DNA of 64,000 nucleotides from Oscheius onirici (GCA_932521025.1 OW051471.1:4898001-4962000), one strand, 5' to 3'; shown: positions 24,711 to 36,740, numbered from the stretch's first letter. Translations and numbers: made by a program. Notes: generated by a model not told the origin, from the sequence alone.

Positions 24711-27045
24711 TTATCTGTAGAAAACAGGAGTGTCGAGAAGAGATCCAACATCGAGTTTGAAAGACTTCCAAGCCTCGCAAAGCTGAACGTGGAAATTGTC
24801 CGAGTCGAAAGAAGCATTCATCGAAGCGCTATTGAAAAAAATATTTGAAACTTTGAAAATAATAAACCTCAGAAGGGGATCCTTGATTCCACACTGATCC
24901 AGAGCAATCTCTGAACCGAAAATCGAGTCCGAATCGTTCAGTGAACTGCTCGATTTGTTCTTTGGAATGGCTTTGAAAGCCTGAAAAATGATTATTCAGG
25001 CTGCTAGCAAAACTTACAGAAGTTTCGCTGGCCCCAATTTTCGGTTTGGGAGGAGTCGGTCGTTGTCCTTGAGCATTCTGGCTGAGAGGAGTCAGTTTCG
25101 GTCTGCCTGGGATAGCGATCGGATGAGCTACAAGATGCGGATTCTGGGGCTTTTCTGAAAGATCTTCTTAGAGAGATAGAAAATAATATTAGGTACGTGG
25201 TTTGACGATGTTCAAAAGACTCTGGGCGATGTTCTCTTCCACGGGTTTGAATGGCGAAAAGGCACTGTTCGCAGAAGAAATCAGCTGAACTGGGAGAGTG
25301 GCCTTTTGGACAGACGAAGCGCCGAGATTAGTAAGAGCTGGAGAACTGAACGGGGCGGATTTGAGAGGAGGGTCTGCCGGATTGTTTCCAGAAAGGAAGC
25401 TGTTGAACAGATTGAACAGAACATTTGGAGTGTTTTCTGCAAACAAAGGTTGTGTTTAAAAGTCACTATCAAACCTATTTTTCCATGAGTTCCAGGATTG
25501 GCATTGGCCTGGCTTAAACTGTCCATGAATTCGGCTGAAACTTTTTTGGCTGCTTGTTGTGGCGGCTGAACTTTGGTCTGAAGTTAGTTTCCGATTTAAA
25601 AAAAGAGAAATAAGACCTTGGCTCGTCTCTGGAGCTCCTTTTTGACGTAATTCTGCAGATCTTGAACAAAAGGAATGACGGTGTAGAAGTTGTTATTGGA
25701 AAGAGGGCCAGTTCGTTGATCGTTTTTGTCAGTCGGCAAATCGGAGACGTTGAACCACTGAATATCCCTAAACAGATCTTTACATAACTTTAAATTTGAA
25801 AAAAAAAACCTGATTTCATTCCTGGTTTTGGGAGCAAAGTTGAAATCCGTAGGAACATCGGTTATTACGTAGAGACGGACCATCGTGTCGTTGATAAACT
25901 TTTGGATTTTAAACTCTTTGGAAATCGGCAGTCTATTGGCCTCGTCTTTGAAATCGTATCCAGTCTCTTCGTAAACCTCTCGAGCTGCGCAATCTCTCGG
26001 ATCCTCATCCTCGTTCACCTATAAATTTTACTTGGAATGCTCTTCAAATAAAATTTACCTTTCCTTTGGGAAATCCCCAGCTGTTTTTACTCGAGTAGAA
26101 ACCTTGAACCAGAACAACTTTTGTCAAGGTTGAATCGAGAAGAATAGCACCATATGTAGGCACATTCGATTTGTAATGTCTCCATTCGTCCAAGACGTCG
26201 TCGACATTACGAGCCATGTGCTTGTGCTCTGGAGAGTGAGAAAATATGCTCCTAAAACTTTAGTAAAAGTGGAAAGAGAAGAGGACAAACCAGGAGAATT
26301 CCCTCATCGTCATGTTGGGGCAGTCTGTGCGACAACTCATCTCCTTGTTCACATAATAGTCAACGTAAAACCAATGAGCCAATTCCACTTGGAAACAGAG
26401 ACGAGTGTTTACAAACTTCTATAAATGCAATTTCGCAAATTCCAAAAATAAACTAGCCTCGTGTAGTGGAATATGCTCGATGAAGCGGAAGATGAGATCA
26501 TCCAAGACGTCGGAAGGAATTCGAACTTTCTGAGGAAGCGATTTGTTCTTGACTCCGGGATTGTAGAATTTTGACGATCCAGCCTTAATTCAACGGGTTT
26601 TCGAAAGAAGAATAACTTACAGATACATTTGTGTTAGTATTGTTTGTTCGGGAAGATGGAATTTGCTGATTCACAGACTCGTGACGGCTTCGGGCTACGC
26701 GGGCCCCAACTGTTTGTTTCTGAAGAGAGAAAAGTTAAAAATAAAGAAACAGAACCTTTGTTTCCTGTTTGTGTGTCTTTGCAATTGCTTCTTTCGATAC
26801 TGACTCCGATTTTCCTTTCTGAGCTTTTTCCAAAGCCGCCAACAGCGACTTGACTCCTTCGGGTTGCTGCTCTTGGATATCGTCCGCGACCTTACGACGA
26901 CGTGCTCTTCTGTTTTGAGTCTAAACTATTTATTGTTCAGAAATAGAAATAAAGTAACCCGGTTATTTACAGAGGAGGAAGAGCTAATTTGCATTCTAAA
27001 GAGAATCATTGAAGAACGAATGAAGAGAGCTGAGGATATATTCAT
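24711..27045 (-). CDS. dcp-2: mRNA-decapping enzyme DCP2 (Nudix hydrolase)
   Basis: Roughly nine exons on the minus strand, stop at 24711. The Nudix box reads [20 protein letters not shown] then TGY (26.03-25.95 kb), an exact GX5EX7REUXEEXGU fit. Upstream is the DCP2 N-terminal domain, ending in [17 protein letters not shown]; downstream is the Box B region ending [17 protein letters not shown]2 removes the m7G cap from mRNA in the cytoplasm and P-bodies with DCP1. A basic N-terminal extension ([13 protein letters not shown], then [14 protein letters not shown]) precedes the catalytic core, and the long C-tail is Pro/Asn/Ser-rich with short hydrophobic motifs ([15 protein letters not shown]), a likely platform for decapping cofactors. 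I chose the ATG at 27045; later Met codons are possible. The unrecognised gene upstream ends 118 bp before this start. Confidence 0.93.
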
Positions 27046-27163
27046 GGCAGAAAACCAGTGAATAACATGAACACAAAAAAAGATGCTTAATGTTTATGTA
27101 ACAAAAAATTAGACCAAATTTACAAAGATACTCATAAAACATAACTGACAGTGAGAAGAGAGT

Positions 27164-30100
27164 TTAAAAACGTCTATTGGTGGAAGGCTGTGATCCGTTC
27201 GGACTATTATTTTGGCCATACGAATTGTTTGCGAAAGATCTCTGCTGTCCGTTCTGGTTGCTCGTCGAGGCTGAATAAGATGTTCTGTCTGCCGAATTTT
27301 CCGTATTTGACTGTGGATAGTTTCTAAAAATTATTGATTTTTCGAGAATAACAAAGGATAGCTTACGTCGAGCTATTTCTTCTCGCATCATTTTCATCAG
27401 TGTGCTGAGTCGATTGTCTGCCCAAGAAATGATTTTCCAGCTCACAATAAAGAGGATAGTTAGTATACTTAAGCGCTGTTCTGATCTCGTTGAAACGCCA
27501 CATTGCGTTCAGCAGTCTGTCAGATTCTGCGGCTCGGCTGGAGGAGGACTGACTATTTGGGACCAGGGGAGTGGCATTTCTTGAATTCTGATTATTCGAA
27601 TAGTTTTCCTGAAAAATGGCGTCTGTGCCTGAGGCAAGTATAAAGTTGTAGTAAACAATAAAGATCAGGCAGAAAAGTTTAGCTGTATGACGCCGCCAGG
27701 CGACGAAGTTGTTTGGTTTGTTGTAATCCCTGTAAAACATACCCTCTGGCTTCGCGAGCTCATTTCGGTAGACATACAAACAGAAACCAGATCCCATTGG
27801 AAGTAGCTCGTTCGGTCTTCGGTCTTGAATCTATGCTCGGACCAAAAGTCTAGTTTGCCGGAGTTCTGGAGATCGGACAAGTTCGTAGTATCCGTCGTTC
27901 CTTCGACTAGGATCTAAAATGCGATTAGTTACAGGAATCAACAGAACCTACAGTGTACGGACAGAATACTTCATCCTGTACCACGTCACTTTTAATAAGG
28001 AAGTTACCGCCCTGAATAGGCCTCCTGTTCCTGATGTCTAGATTCAGTTTCAACTGGAAAAACTTTTTTTTTCGTGGAAAAAGAGCACAGGATACCTGAA
28101 TTTTGTCTCCAACGTGTCGCAGTTCAGGCAACTGATCATTAGATTGTGCTGGTCGAGTATCTACGGCAAGGAATTTGATGTTGCCCCCTGGTAGGGGAGT
28201 TACGAGAGCAGAAAGCTCGGTCTTAACCCAGTCACCTATCTTCAGTTTACCGCTAAAATGAAATAGTTTGAACAAAAAGGAAAAACATACAGAACCATGA
28301 CTGTTCCGTATTCAGGAACAAAGATGAAGCTTCTTTCTCTCGAAGTTTCAACTACCAGAGCATAATGGATCGTAGTGGTCTAAACAGGTGAGAAACAGAA
28401 TTAAGTAATAACAGACCTTGTCATATATCTCATAGTTTCCGTAAAACTTTCGTTCGTTTGTTATCGATGAGCTCGTTTGGCTGCCAAACGTATTTCCTCT
28501 AAACGAGAAATTTCCATTCGTGTTTTGATTCTGAGCTCCAGAATACGTCGGTTTCGGTCTGTTAGTATTTGTTCCGCTGTGGGGCTGGTCGGCTATTTTC
28601 GGCGGAGGAGCTGGCTGAATTCTTGGAATAGAAAACTCGTCCTCGTAGGGAACACCTTCTAAAAACGAAAAATGAGTGAAGAGAACTTTTGATACCTTCA
28701 TCGTTGGGAACAATGCCGTCGTCCTCGTAAATATCATTATTTGGTGGAACTTGTGCGGGAGCGTGGCCACTTGTAGACCACCCGGGACTCTCCTATGAAC
28801 ATTTTTATACACCTTTTTTACAACAAATGAACCTCTTCCGCGACACCGAGGATGTCACCAACTTCTCGTACTACCCAAAAGGCCCTATCATCGGAACTAG
28901 CAGGTCGATCGTGTCTGTTGACCAGCAGGCATTTGGCGCTAAATCAACCGTTTGAAACGTTGAAAATGTGACCTACTGGACATTTTTGTTTTGCTCGTAG
29001 ATGGTGGTTGGCACCTCAATCCATTGGACTTTTGAGCTGGGTAAGATTTTCTTGTCCTTGGAGACCTGGACGTACTTTGAGTACTCAACAAAGTTTACAT
29101 CGAGCTCGAGCTGAAGGTAGCTTTTGTGAAAGTATTTAATGAAGAAAACAAACCTCAATCAGGCTTTTATCTGTTTTTCGCGTCACAAATGGGGGAATTT
29201 CGGTTTTTCTCCAGGCTTTTTCGGCGACGTGTCCGGGAGCATATGCTGGGTTTTTCGAAAGACGTTTGTCCCACCTGAAATTATATTTGCCAAATATTAT
29301 GGCTGCTCACTTGACCACACCCTCGTACCATGATCCTGGTTCGAGAGCCATCGAAGAGGCGTTTATGACGTCCGTTTGAAGTCCGATCTTTCCTAACTTC
29401 ATAGCCCAGGCAGAACCTTTCAACTTGTTGCTAACTTTCGTGTCCAAGACAAGAAACAAGGACACCGAGTCCGCCTGAGAACGTTATTTTTGAAGTTTTA
29501 GTTTTCACAGAATTTGAAAGAAAATCAATGCTACGAAGCCGCCAGGCGACTAAGTCGTCTGGTCCATTTTAAAATGCTCTCAAATCTGTGTGTGGAGCTT
29601 TTATTGACGATAATGAAGCCTTTTGCATTCGACGCCAGTTAGCATAGGACAGGCAGGCCTGTTGCCCTACTTGTAGAAGATATGATAGCTGAGATTATAC
29701 CTCTTTCTTCAGGGCTTTTATACGAGCCTCTTCTGGGCTGTCATCATCTGCCCAGTTGTTGCTCGTTCCAGCTTTTGGTAAGTTTCTTTTCTTTTCGCTC
29801 CATTTGACATTTTTCCTGACCAACATTCGTTTTTCCTCAAAATAAATTCATGAGAAACAGGCGAAAAATCGGAAGTACCTTTGCCTCGCGATAGTCATCG
29901 ATGTAGGCGCTTTTCTTATCTGCATCGTGGGTCACGTAGTTATCCAAAGTGATGGAGAAGAGGAGAAAGTGTTCTTGAACTAGTTTTGAATAATCTCTGC
30001 AATTTTAACAAATCTCGTTAAAAATATGAAACTAACCGCTTTATGCGAACTCTGTAGGGAGTTTCCGTTGTAATACTCACAGCTCGAACAAAGTCAGAGG

Positions 30101-30503
30101 GCACATAAATCCATCCGAATTGCGGTGACCATGCCTCAAATTCATTGTCGGGGTCGAAAAATACCGTCGTTCTTATCTGAAAATGTGAATTTTGAGAAAA
30201 CGAAACTAGCTTGCATTCACGACGTCGTAAGCCACCACGACGTCCTTCTCGTCCACTTCACGAATGGTTCCTTTGGTGGGAATTAATCCGCGCCTTTCTT
30301 CCTTGTAAACATCGAATTCGATGCTCTGTCCGAGTCTGATGCTGAGAAACGGTTATTTAGTTTAGTGAGAAAACAAACTTTGTGGAAGAATCGATTATAA
30401 TCGTGTATTCCTTTTTGTAGTCTGTAGAAAAACCAGTCAGAAGGCTACTGTTGCCGTATTTTTTGATGGCGTAAACATGTAGTTTTAGATGGCATCCGAT
30501 CAT
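27164..30503 (-). CDS. Large unrecognised protein with beta-rich blocks and N/Q/S-rich tracts
   Basis: About ten exons on the minus strand, from the ATG at 30503 (MIGCHLKLHVYAIKKYG) to the stop at 27164 (PSTNRRF). The N-terminal half has short beta-type blocks with a repeated look, for example IIDSSTKIRLGQSIEFDVY with GTIREVDEKDVVVAYDVVN, and later FVPEYGTVMVL with GKLKIGDWVKTELS and VGDKIQLKLNLDIRNRRP. The spacing suggests repeated OB/S1-like or other small barrel domains, but I cannot name them. Between and after these are Asn/Gln/Ser/Pro-rich low-complexity tracts (SGAQNQNTNGNFSFRGN; NQNGQQRSFANNSYGQNN). It lies 118 bp upstream of dcp-2, same strand, so the two may be co-transcribed. Two enlarged introns carry the same hairpin repeat. 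Transposon debris abuts the 5' end, so the true start may be further up. A role in RNA granules is a guess from composition and neighbour. Confidence 0.65.
27685..27719 (-). repeat. Hairpin repeat, copy 1 (intronic)
   Basis: On the minus strand this resembles ACCAGACGACTTCGTCGCCT then GGCGGCGTC. The core 27696-27716 folds as two 9-nt arms around GAA, with G-T wobble-type changes. It lies in a roughly 145 bp intron of the gene above (GTATGTTT...TTTTCAG). Confidence 0.55.
29531..29564 (-). repeat. Hairpin repeat, copy 2 (intronic)
   Basis: Second copy of the same 34 bp sequence. CCAGGCGAC (29542-29550), TAA loop, GTCGTCTGG (29554-29562). It sits in an intron of about 225 bp of the same gene. 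Confidence 0.6.
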
Positions 30504-30640
30504 GCCTAAAGTTTGCTATAAATTTATAGAAGAGGAACGGGTGAATAACATCAAGGGAAAGAGTTCCGCTTTTTTCACATATTATTTCTGGGGCGCGTTT
30601 CCAATTCCCTGAATTGATGCCAACTGATTTATAGTCCGCT

Positions 30641-30660
30641 GCAAAAGTTTTGGTACACCC
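30641..30660 (+). repeat. Tc1/mariner-like terminus, copy 1
   Basis: CAAAAGTTTTGGTACACCC matches the typical end of Tc1-like terminal inverted repeats. No transposase was found beside it, so it is a remnant. Confidence 0.4.
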
Positions 30661-30801
30661 GGATTTATAGGAAAGCAAAACTCAATCGGGCTGAAATCAT
30701 AGTAGCCAACATCTATTCCGATAGCAATGACTCTATCGAAATCTAAGTCAAAAAGGAACAGAATTTAAAAAGTTAGGTCGAAATTTCAAAAACACCCGCG
30801 T

Positions 30802-30821
30802 CAAAAGTATTGGTACACCTA
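30802..30821 (+). repeat. Tc1/mariner-like terminus, copy 2
   Basis: CAAAAGTATTGGTACACCT, in the same direction as the copy 160 bp to the left, so the two are not the two ends of one element. Confidence 0.4.
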
Positions 30822-31500
30822 TCAAATCGCTCAAATACCGACATTTTTCTTCGCAGCATCGGCATAAAAATGAGTTTCCAGACTTGCTTAGTAAACTCTC
30901 TTTGCAGATACATCAATAAGATTATCAGAATTTCCACTTTGAGCCATATTTTTTTCGTTACTGTTCAAGCGGCCAACTTGTATACTGATTGATCCAATCA
31001 AATTCAATTGTGCTCAAACCCACTCCTGCTGATGGCTAATCACTTCTTACACATTCTACTCACCAAAGCAAATAAAACCAATCATTGAAATAGACAGTTT
31101 GGCACAGTTAGGCTGTAAACACCACTGTCTGTCCGCATTGAACCTATCATAACTCGGCGGTTTTTGGAAATTTTTCTAAATTTCAAAATGCGTTGGAAAG
31201 AGCTTTTGAATCTCTACAAGGCTCTGTAATATTTTAAAGCGAATTCCACAATCGTACACCCTAGCTGATGCCATGAACTTTGTGCTCCAATTTTGCACAA
31301 ACCAGGTATACCAAACTTTTGATTTTTTGTTTCTTATACTCTCGTTTTCTAATGATTTATAGACTTTCTGATCAAACTGCACAAACTGGACAACTGTAGG
31401 TGAAAAGAAGTACCCGTAGCGTAACACAAATGGCCATGGTACAATTCCCGGTTGTCCTATTAAATTTGCCACGTCATAAATTTGCCAAAAATCAAAAGAA

Positions 31501-33950
31501 CTAAAGAGTTCGGGAGACCTGACCGCAACGCCCATCCAGTTTTCGCCACATCTTGTTAATATCGTCTTTCCACCTGGCTCTTGGTCTCACAGCTGTTCTG
31601 TACCTGTTCCACGGCCTCCATTCACTTACAATTTTTGTCCAACGACCATCCTCCATACTAGCAATCTTCCGGGCCCAATTCCATTTCTTTGTGATCCAGC
31701 TGACTCTGACATCTTGCAACTTGACAGCGCCATGTAGCCACTCGTTGGTTCGTCGATCTAGGAGCGTAACTCCCACCATTCGTCTCACCATCTTCCGTTG
31801 TGCAGTTACAAGCTTGTTCAACTCCTTTTCTCGCAATGTCCACGTTTCTCCAGCGTAGAGAAGAGCCGGTTCAACACATTGAGTATACAGCTTGCGTTTG
31901 TATCTCATCGGGATTCTTGGGCTGGTGAAAATTTGATGGAATCTGTTGAAGGTAAAAAAGTGCGGGTGAGACTGTGTGTCCTTGTAGGACACCTCTCTTG
32001 ACCTCGATCGGGACTTTCTTTCCAATCACTTTGACAGCTACTTCCGAGTGAGCGTATATGAGACGTAAGATTTTTACAATCTTCAGTGGTATTCCTTGGT
32101 CGGAGAGTGACGTCCATAGGGCTGCTCTTTCGACGGTGTCAAAGGCTTTTGCATAATCTATGAACCCAATGTACAGTAGAAAGTTGTACTCCTTGCTTCT
32201 TTGCATGAGATCTCCGAGTACTTGGATGTTGTCTGAGGTCGAACATGTCTGTCTGAACCTCGTCTGTTCTGGAGATTGATTGGCATCAAGTATTTTCCAC
32301 ATTCTTTTTCCGAGAATTGAGGTAAACAGCTTGTAGACGACGGAGAGGAGTGCTATCGGCCTGTAGTTCTTGATCATCAAGGGATCTCCTTTCTTGTAAA
32401 GTAGAGAGATCGTCGTATCGGCTAGTTGATCAGGAAGTTGCTCTTTTTAAAGTATTTCGTTGAAGATGATAGTCAGATGTGGAGTGATGAATTCTTTAGC
32501 CGCAAAAATCATATCAGACGTAACATGATCTGGTCCAGCTGCTTTTCCTCTTTTCAACTTTGAAATGGCTTTTTCAACCTCACTTGACAGGATGTAAGGG
32601 ACATCGTGATCGGGAGCAGTCAGAGGCAAGCTGGCAGCGTTTTGTGAAGAGTACAGCTTGTTGGAGAAGGTACGGACTACTTCTCGAACATCGGAGGGAT
32701 CGTTGACAGTTGTACCAGCACTATTATTCAGCTGAGAAAGGCAGTTCCTCTGTACTTGGTTTGAACGTTGAGCTCTCAGCAAACTTTTTCCTTGTATCAG
32801 AGCGTCACGTAAACAATGGTAGTGTTTCGTTCGTAGATCTTCTTTCAAGGACTCTCTCAGGACTCTAGACGCGACTGAGAACTCTACTCGACTACGGCGT
32901 GTTACACGTCGATTCATCAGTGTATGTCGTTTAGAGAATAGCTCCTTGGTTCGTTCAGAGATAAAAGAAGTCCTAGGGAGAGGTTCTGACGATACTTCGG
33001 CGGCAGATAGAAGAGTTTGCTTCAGATGAAAGTATCCAGTAACTTGAGTACTTTGAGCATGCGTTTCGATGGCATATTTGAACAGTTCTTTGTTCATCCG
33101 CATTTGTGGTCTTTTGGCAGCGTTTCCTAGCTTTCTGTAGGGCGGATTCTTCAGCTTTCCTATCAGAAGGCGATGGTCAGATATGAAATTCAGTCTGCCC
33201 ATTACGTCGACGTTCGTGAAGAGGCCAGGAGACGATGAAAGTACGTAGTCGATTTCATTACGCGTTTCCATATTAGTGGAAATCCAGGTCCACTTTCTAC
33301 CGGGTCGTTTTCGGAATCGGCTGTTCATAACGAAGAGATTGTTCTCAGCACAGAAATCAACTAGCATCTGCCCTCTTTCGTTCCGTAATCCAATCCCGTA
33401 CGGTCCAACATGCTTCTCGTCTTGCTTTCCAGGACCGATCTTACTGTTAAAGTCTCCGACGACAATTTTACAGATCAAACTTTCCCCCCAACACGACGTA
33501 CTCGTTTGAAATGTAATGCTGTGTCGATCGAGACTAGAAAGTCTTCGTAGTCGGCATCGGAACTTGTGGAAGTAGGAGCATAGCATTGGACAACCCGTAC
33601 TGTACCGTGTTTTAGTCGCAAATCCAGCATCGATACTCGGTCATTGAGGACGTGAAATGTGACCTGAGTTGCCTATCGGTTGTGTACGAGAAAGCCGGTT
33701 TTTCCAGCGTGTAGTAGAAGGTGACCTGTAGACTGTATGGGTAGCGATCCTTGTCCTCATCTTTTTCACTTCACTGAGACCGATAACGTCGAAGTTGATG
33801 TCGTGTAGAGCGTCATTCAGTTCGTCTACGCGGGCGTCTGTTCAAAGGGTGCGGCAGTTCAAGGTCCCAATCCTCAGGCCAAGTATGTCGGACATGTTCC
33901 TCCACCAGGTTGTCCAGGCGACTGATGGGGGAGAGTAGTTCTACCGAGAG
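31501..33950 (-). mobile_element. Decayed RTE-type LINE (AP endonuclease + reverse transcriptase)
   Basis: A non-LTR retrotransposon read on the minus strand. The 5' part (about 33.9-33.1 kb) resembles an AP-type endonuclease: IGTLNCRTL, then VVGDFNSKIG, then ISDHRLLIGKL. The reverse transcriptase has NYRPIALLSVVYKLF, FIDYAKAFDTVE and GVLQGHTVSPALF. The tail (ALLYAGETWTLREKEL, RRTNEWLHGAVKLQDV, RPRARWKDDI) is the typical C-terminus of RTE elements. It is not intact: in-frame stops interrupt the endonuclease at about 33.6-33.85 kb, there is a frame break near 32.4 kb, and the block that should contain the catalytic ADD motif after GHTVSPALF is deleted, so the sequence jumps to the C-terminal part near 31.95 kb. 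It cannot encode an active enzyme. Confidence 0.9.
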
Positions 33951-34405
33951 AAAGCGGAGCCAGCAAAAGGAGACAACCTTATTGCATGGGCGCAGAAACT
34001 AAACTCCTGTACTATATAACGATAAAACCGTGGTTATATTTAACTAGAGCAAAAAAGGAAATGGAGCTCACTTCACGGAAGAATTACATGCGAATTGAAA
34101 TTCGTGCGCATTTTCCGATGATCCAACTTTTGGCGCGAAGCATTATTTCCCTAGGGAACTAGGGCCCTAGTGACGACGACTGAATATCAAGAAAAAAGCG
34201 GTTTGATTTGATGCGGTTAGAGCTGGATAAGCTCGATGTTAGAAACATCTTCTACAAGCATTGATTTCGAACCTGTGGCAACCCTATCAATAGAAATGTC
34301 TTAAAGGTTGGAATGTAGAGGCTGTATGCATTCTGTAAGATAATAACATACCATAGCTACGAGGAGTTTGTTGTTAACCCTTTTATTAAAAATGTGCAAA
34401 ACGTA
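33951..34405. other. Gene-free gap
   Basis: No coding features. It probably includes the 5' end of the LINE and the 3' UTR of the acidic-protein gene. The palindromic CTAGGGAACTAGGGCCCTAG lies near 34151. Confidence 0.4.
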
Positions 34406-35576
34406 TTAGACAAACAGAAGAGTACAAAAGACGAGAGCGAAACCAAAAGATTGTCCTCTGACAGAGTCCGGTCGTCTCCGCGTTCCGACCACCTCTCCGT
34501 GTCTAAGTCGAGTTGGTTTTCGCTCTTCTTCAACTTTTTCTTCTGGTTCTTCGAGACTACTCGTATCCAATATATACCCCTTTGGTTCTTGAGGTTCCTT
34601 TCCTGCCAAATAAATCAGAGGAACTGTCGTCGTCTCTTTATCTCCGATTTCTTTGATAAACTCGTCCAATCCCAGTTCTTCGTCTGTCTTCTTCGCTGCC
34701 TCCTCCACAACTTTCATAATCGCCGACATGTCTTCTCTCACTTCTGCATCCTTCTCTGACTCCTTTTCTTCCGATTTGTCTGTTCGAATCTGTTCCTCTT
34801 CCTTCTTCTCTTCGATTTCCTCTTCAATCTTCTGTAACTCTTCCTCCTTCACTCCATTATCGCCCTGAAAACCCTTCTTTCCCTCAAAAGTAATCCAGTA
34901 CATACAGTTTCCACGTCCATATCTTTTTCTTTCGAGTCGACATAGTCGTTGACAGTCGGTAATAGGGAGTCCGGAACGACGGCTTCTTCGTAGTCCGATC
35001 CAACTGTTTCTATAAACAAAAGTGTGTCTCTGTTACATTCAGGAACAGAAACTAAAAAAGTGATACCTTGAACTTCGTTATTGTTAGAGACCTCATTCGG
35101 AGGGTAGGGTTCAATTGGACCTTGTTCTGTTATTTTGATGTCCTCGACTAAAATCTTTTCTTTTGGAACCAATGAAAAAGTCTGACCTCTTGCGAGAGGA
35201 GCAACAGTCTTGCTGTTGTTCAGTCTTTCCAGTTCTGCTCGACTGATATAGACGACTTTCGGTTGAAGGAGAACCTCATAGCCTGGCAATATCTTTCCAT
35301 TCTCATCGACCGGAACTATAACTTCCTCGTCTTCTTCCTGCTCGGAAACAAATAAAAGAATCTGATCCAAAGACTCACAGTCGGAAGTTCAGGCAAATCT
35401 TCGGCATGTTCCTGAATAGATTGCAGCTCTCTTCCGCTGGGAAGTGTCCGACTGTTCAAAACTGTGTAATGTTCATTGTCATCTCCCCAGACAAGAACTA
35501 AACCACACAATGAGCATGAAAAGGATGAATTTGGACCTGCTAGTAGAAGAGTCAGTAAAGTGGTAGTGGCGCGCAT
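34406..35576 (-). CDS. Acidic secreted protein with hydrophobic C-terminus, unrecognised
   Basis: Five or so exons on the minus strand. The ATG at 35576 gives a signal peptide (MRATTTLLTLLLAVLVWG, joined across a 39 bp intron). The mature protein is strongly acidic (EEDEEVIVPVDENGKILPG, SKEKDMDVE) with a long Glu/Lys stretch (KIEEEIEEKKEEEQ, near 34.83 kb) likely to form a helix or coiled coil. The protein ends in FGFALVFCTLLFV, a hydrophobic tail that could be a GPI-attachment signal or a short anchor. The total is about 330 residues. I find no named domain. It lies between the LINE and the collagen pseudogene, with 190 bp of divergent upstream sequence shared with the latter. Confidence 0.65.
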
Positions 35577-36479
35577 CGATGGAATGGTCCTTATCTGCTG
35601 ACGTCTGCTATCAGAAACAACATTTCGACTCGGATGTTCAACAGACCCCTCGACAATTCATTGTCCATCCCATGCAAAAAACCCCGATCCGCCCATGTCT
35701 TTTTTTCGAACCTGTCTAACGCCACCTTTTAAAACACTTTTGGGTCAAACTCGAATTCAATCCGTCATGGATCTCGAAGTTCGAATCAAGGCATACCGTT
35801 TCGTGGCCTATTCGGCAGTGACCTCCTCGGTCGTGGCCGTTCTTTCGGTCTGTGTGACTCTTCCCATGGTCTACAATTATGTATCTTCAAAAACAAGCTA
35901 AGTCACGATATTAGCTACTGCAAGGTAACTCTTTTTAAAATCTTCAATTAATTTCAGTTTGAGGGCTCTGCCAAGGACATCTGGTCCGAAGTCAACCATC
36001 TCCGAACTCTGCCTTCCGGAAACAGAAGAGCTCGTCAGGCCGGATATGGCGAGTCGGCAGTAACTGGAGAGGCAAAAGGAACTGGAGCTGGAGGAAATTC
36101 TGGATCCTGCGAAAAGTGTTGTCTACCCGGTCCTCCTGGAAATGGAACGTGTTTGTCTTCTGGAAAGAATATTATTGGCTAATTTCAAGCCCTGGAAAAC
36201 CTGGACGGCCTGAAAAGCCCGGAGCTAACGGTCTACCTGGTAATCCCGGAAAGCCTCCACAGGTCGTCATTTGCGAGCCCGTTACTTCCCCTTCCCGTCC
36301 CGCGGGACGGGATCCCGAGCTCGTTCTCAAATCCCGAGATCCCGCGGGAATCCCGCGTCCCGCACATCTCTGGTTGTTTTCATCGCGGATGTAAGATGTA
36401 AAATGGCCCGTTTGTGGAGAACTTCCGGTGCGACAAACTGCTGCAACCAATCGGAAAGTGGAGTCTAAAGTTTACATTA

Positions 36480-36740
36480 CAAGGTTGGCAACGCCCTTCC
36501 AGGGCTGAAGGCCCTATCTTTAGTGAGTCTCAGCGAGCTTCAGTGTCCCTTCCCTTCTCCCGTTCTCACTCTGTTCCAGTCACACAGACGTAATAAGAAA
36601 CTGCCAAAGTTGTAAGAGCACTTCGCGCACTTGCTTTTCCTGTCGCGACTTGTTAAAAACTAGAGCTCCCCTCCTTATCCTCGATTAGAGCTCCAGACAC
36701 ACAGACACGCACACAGAATTGGGAGCAAGTTAAAATAGAT
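36480..36740 (-). repeat. Dispersed repeat, copy B
   Basis: Starts AAGGTTGGCAACGCCCTTCC and runs to CTCCTTATCCTCGATTAGAG; this is the reverse complement of both ends of the element at 60195-60596 (CTCTAATTGAGGATAAGGAG ... GGAAGGGCGTTGCCAACCTT). The copy is shorter, about 210 bp between the shared ends against about 400 bp. Confidence 0.7.

Larger units (their letters stand above)
30504..31500. other. Transposon debris between the LINE and the unrecognised gene
   Basis: There is no intact gene. Two copies of CAAAAGT(T/A)TTGGTACACC occur at about 30641 and 30802 in the same direction; this sequence resembles the terminal repeats of Tc1/mariner elements. The rest (31.0-31.5 kb) has an open minus frame of 119 codons without recognisable domains and may be degraded transposon sequence. 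Confidence 0.45.

Noticed and set aside
31176..31535. Minus ORF of 119 codons beside the LINE
   Set aside because: No transposase motif (no DDE or HTH pattern) and no family similarity; kept only as transposon debris.
33586..33950. Intact LINE endonuclease N-terminus
   Set aside because: In-frame stop codons break it, so the element is described as decayed.
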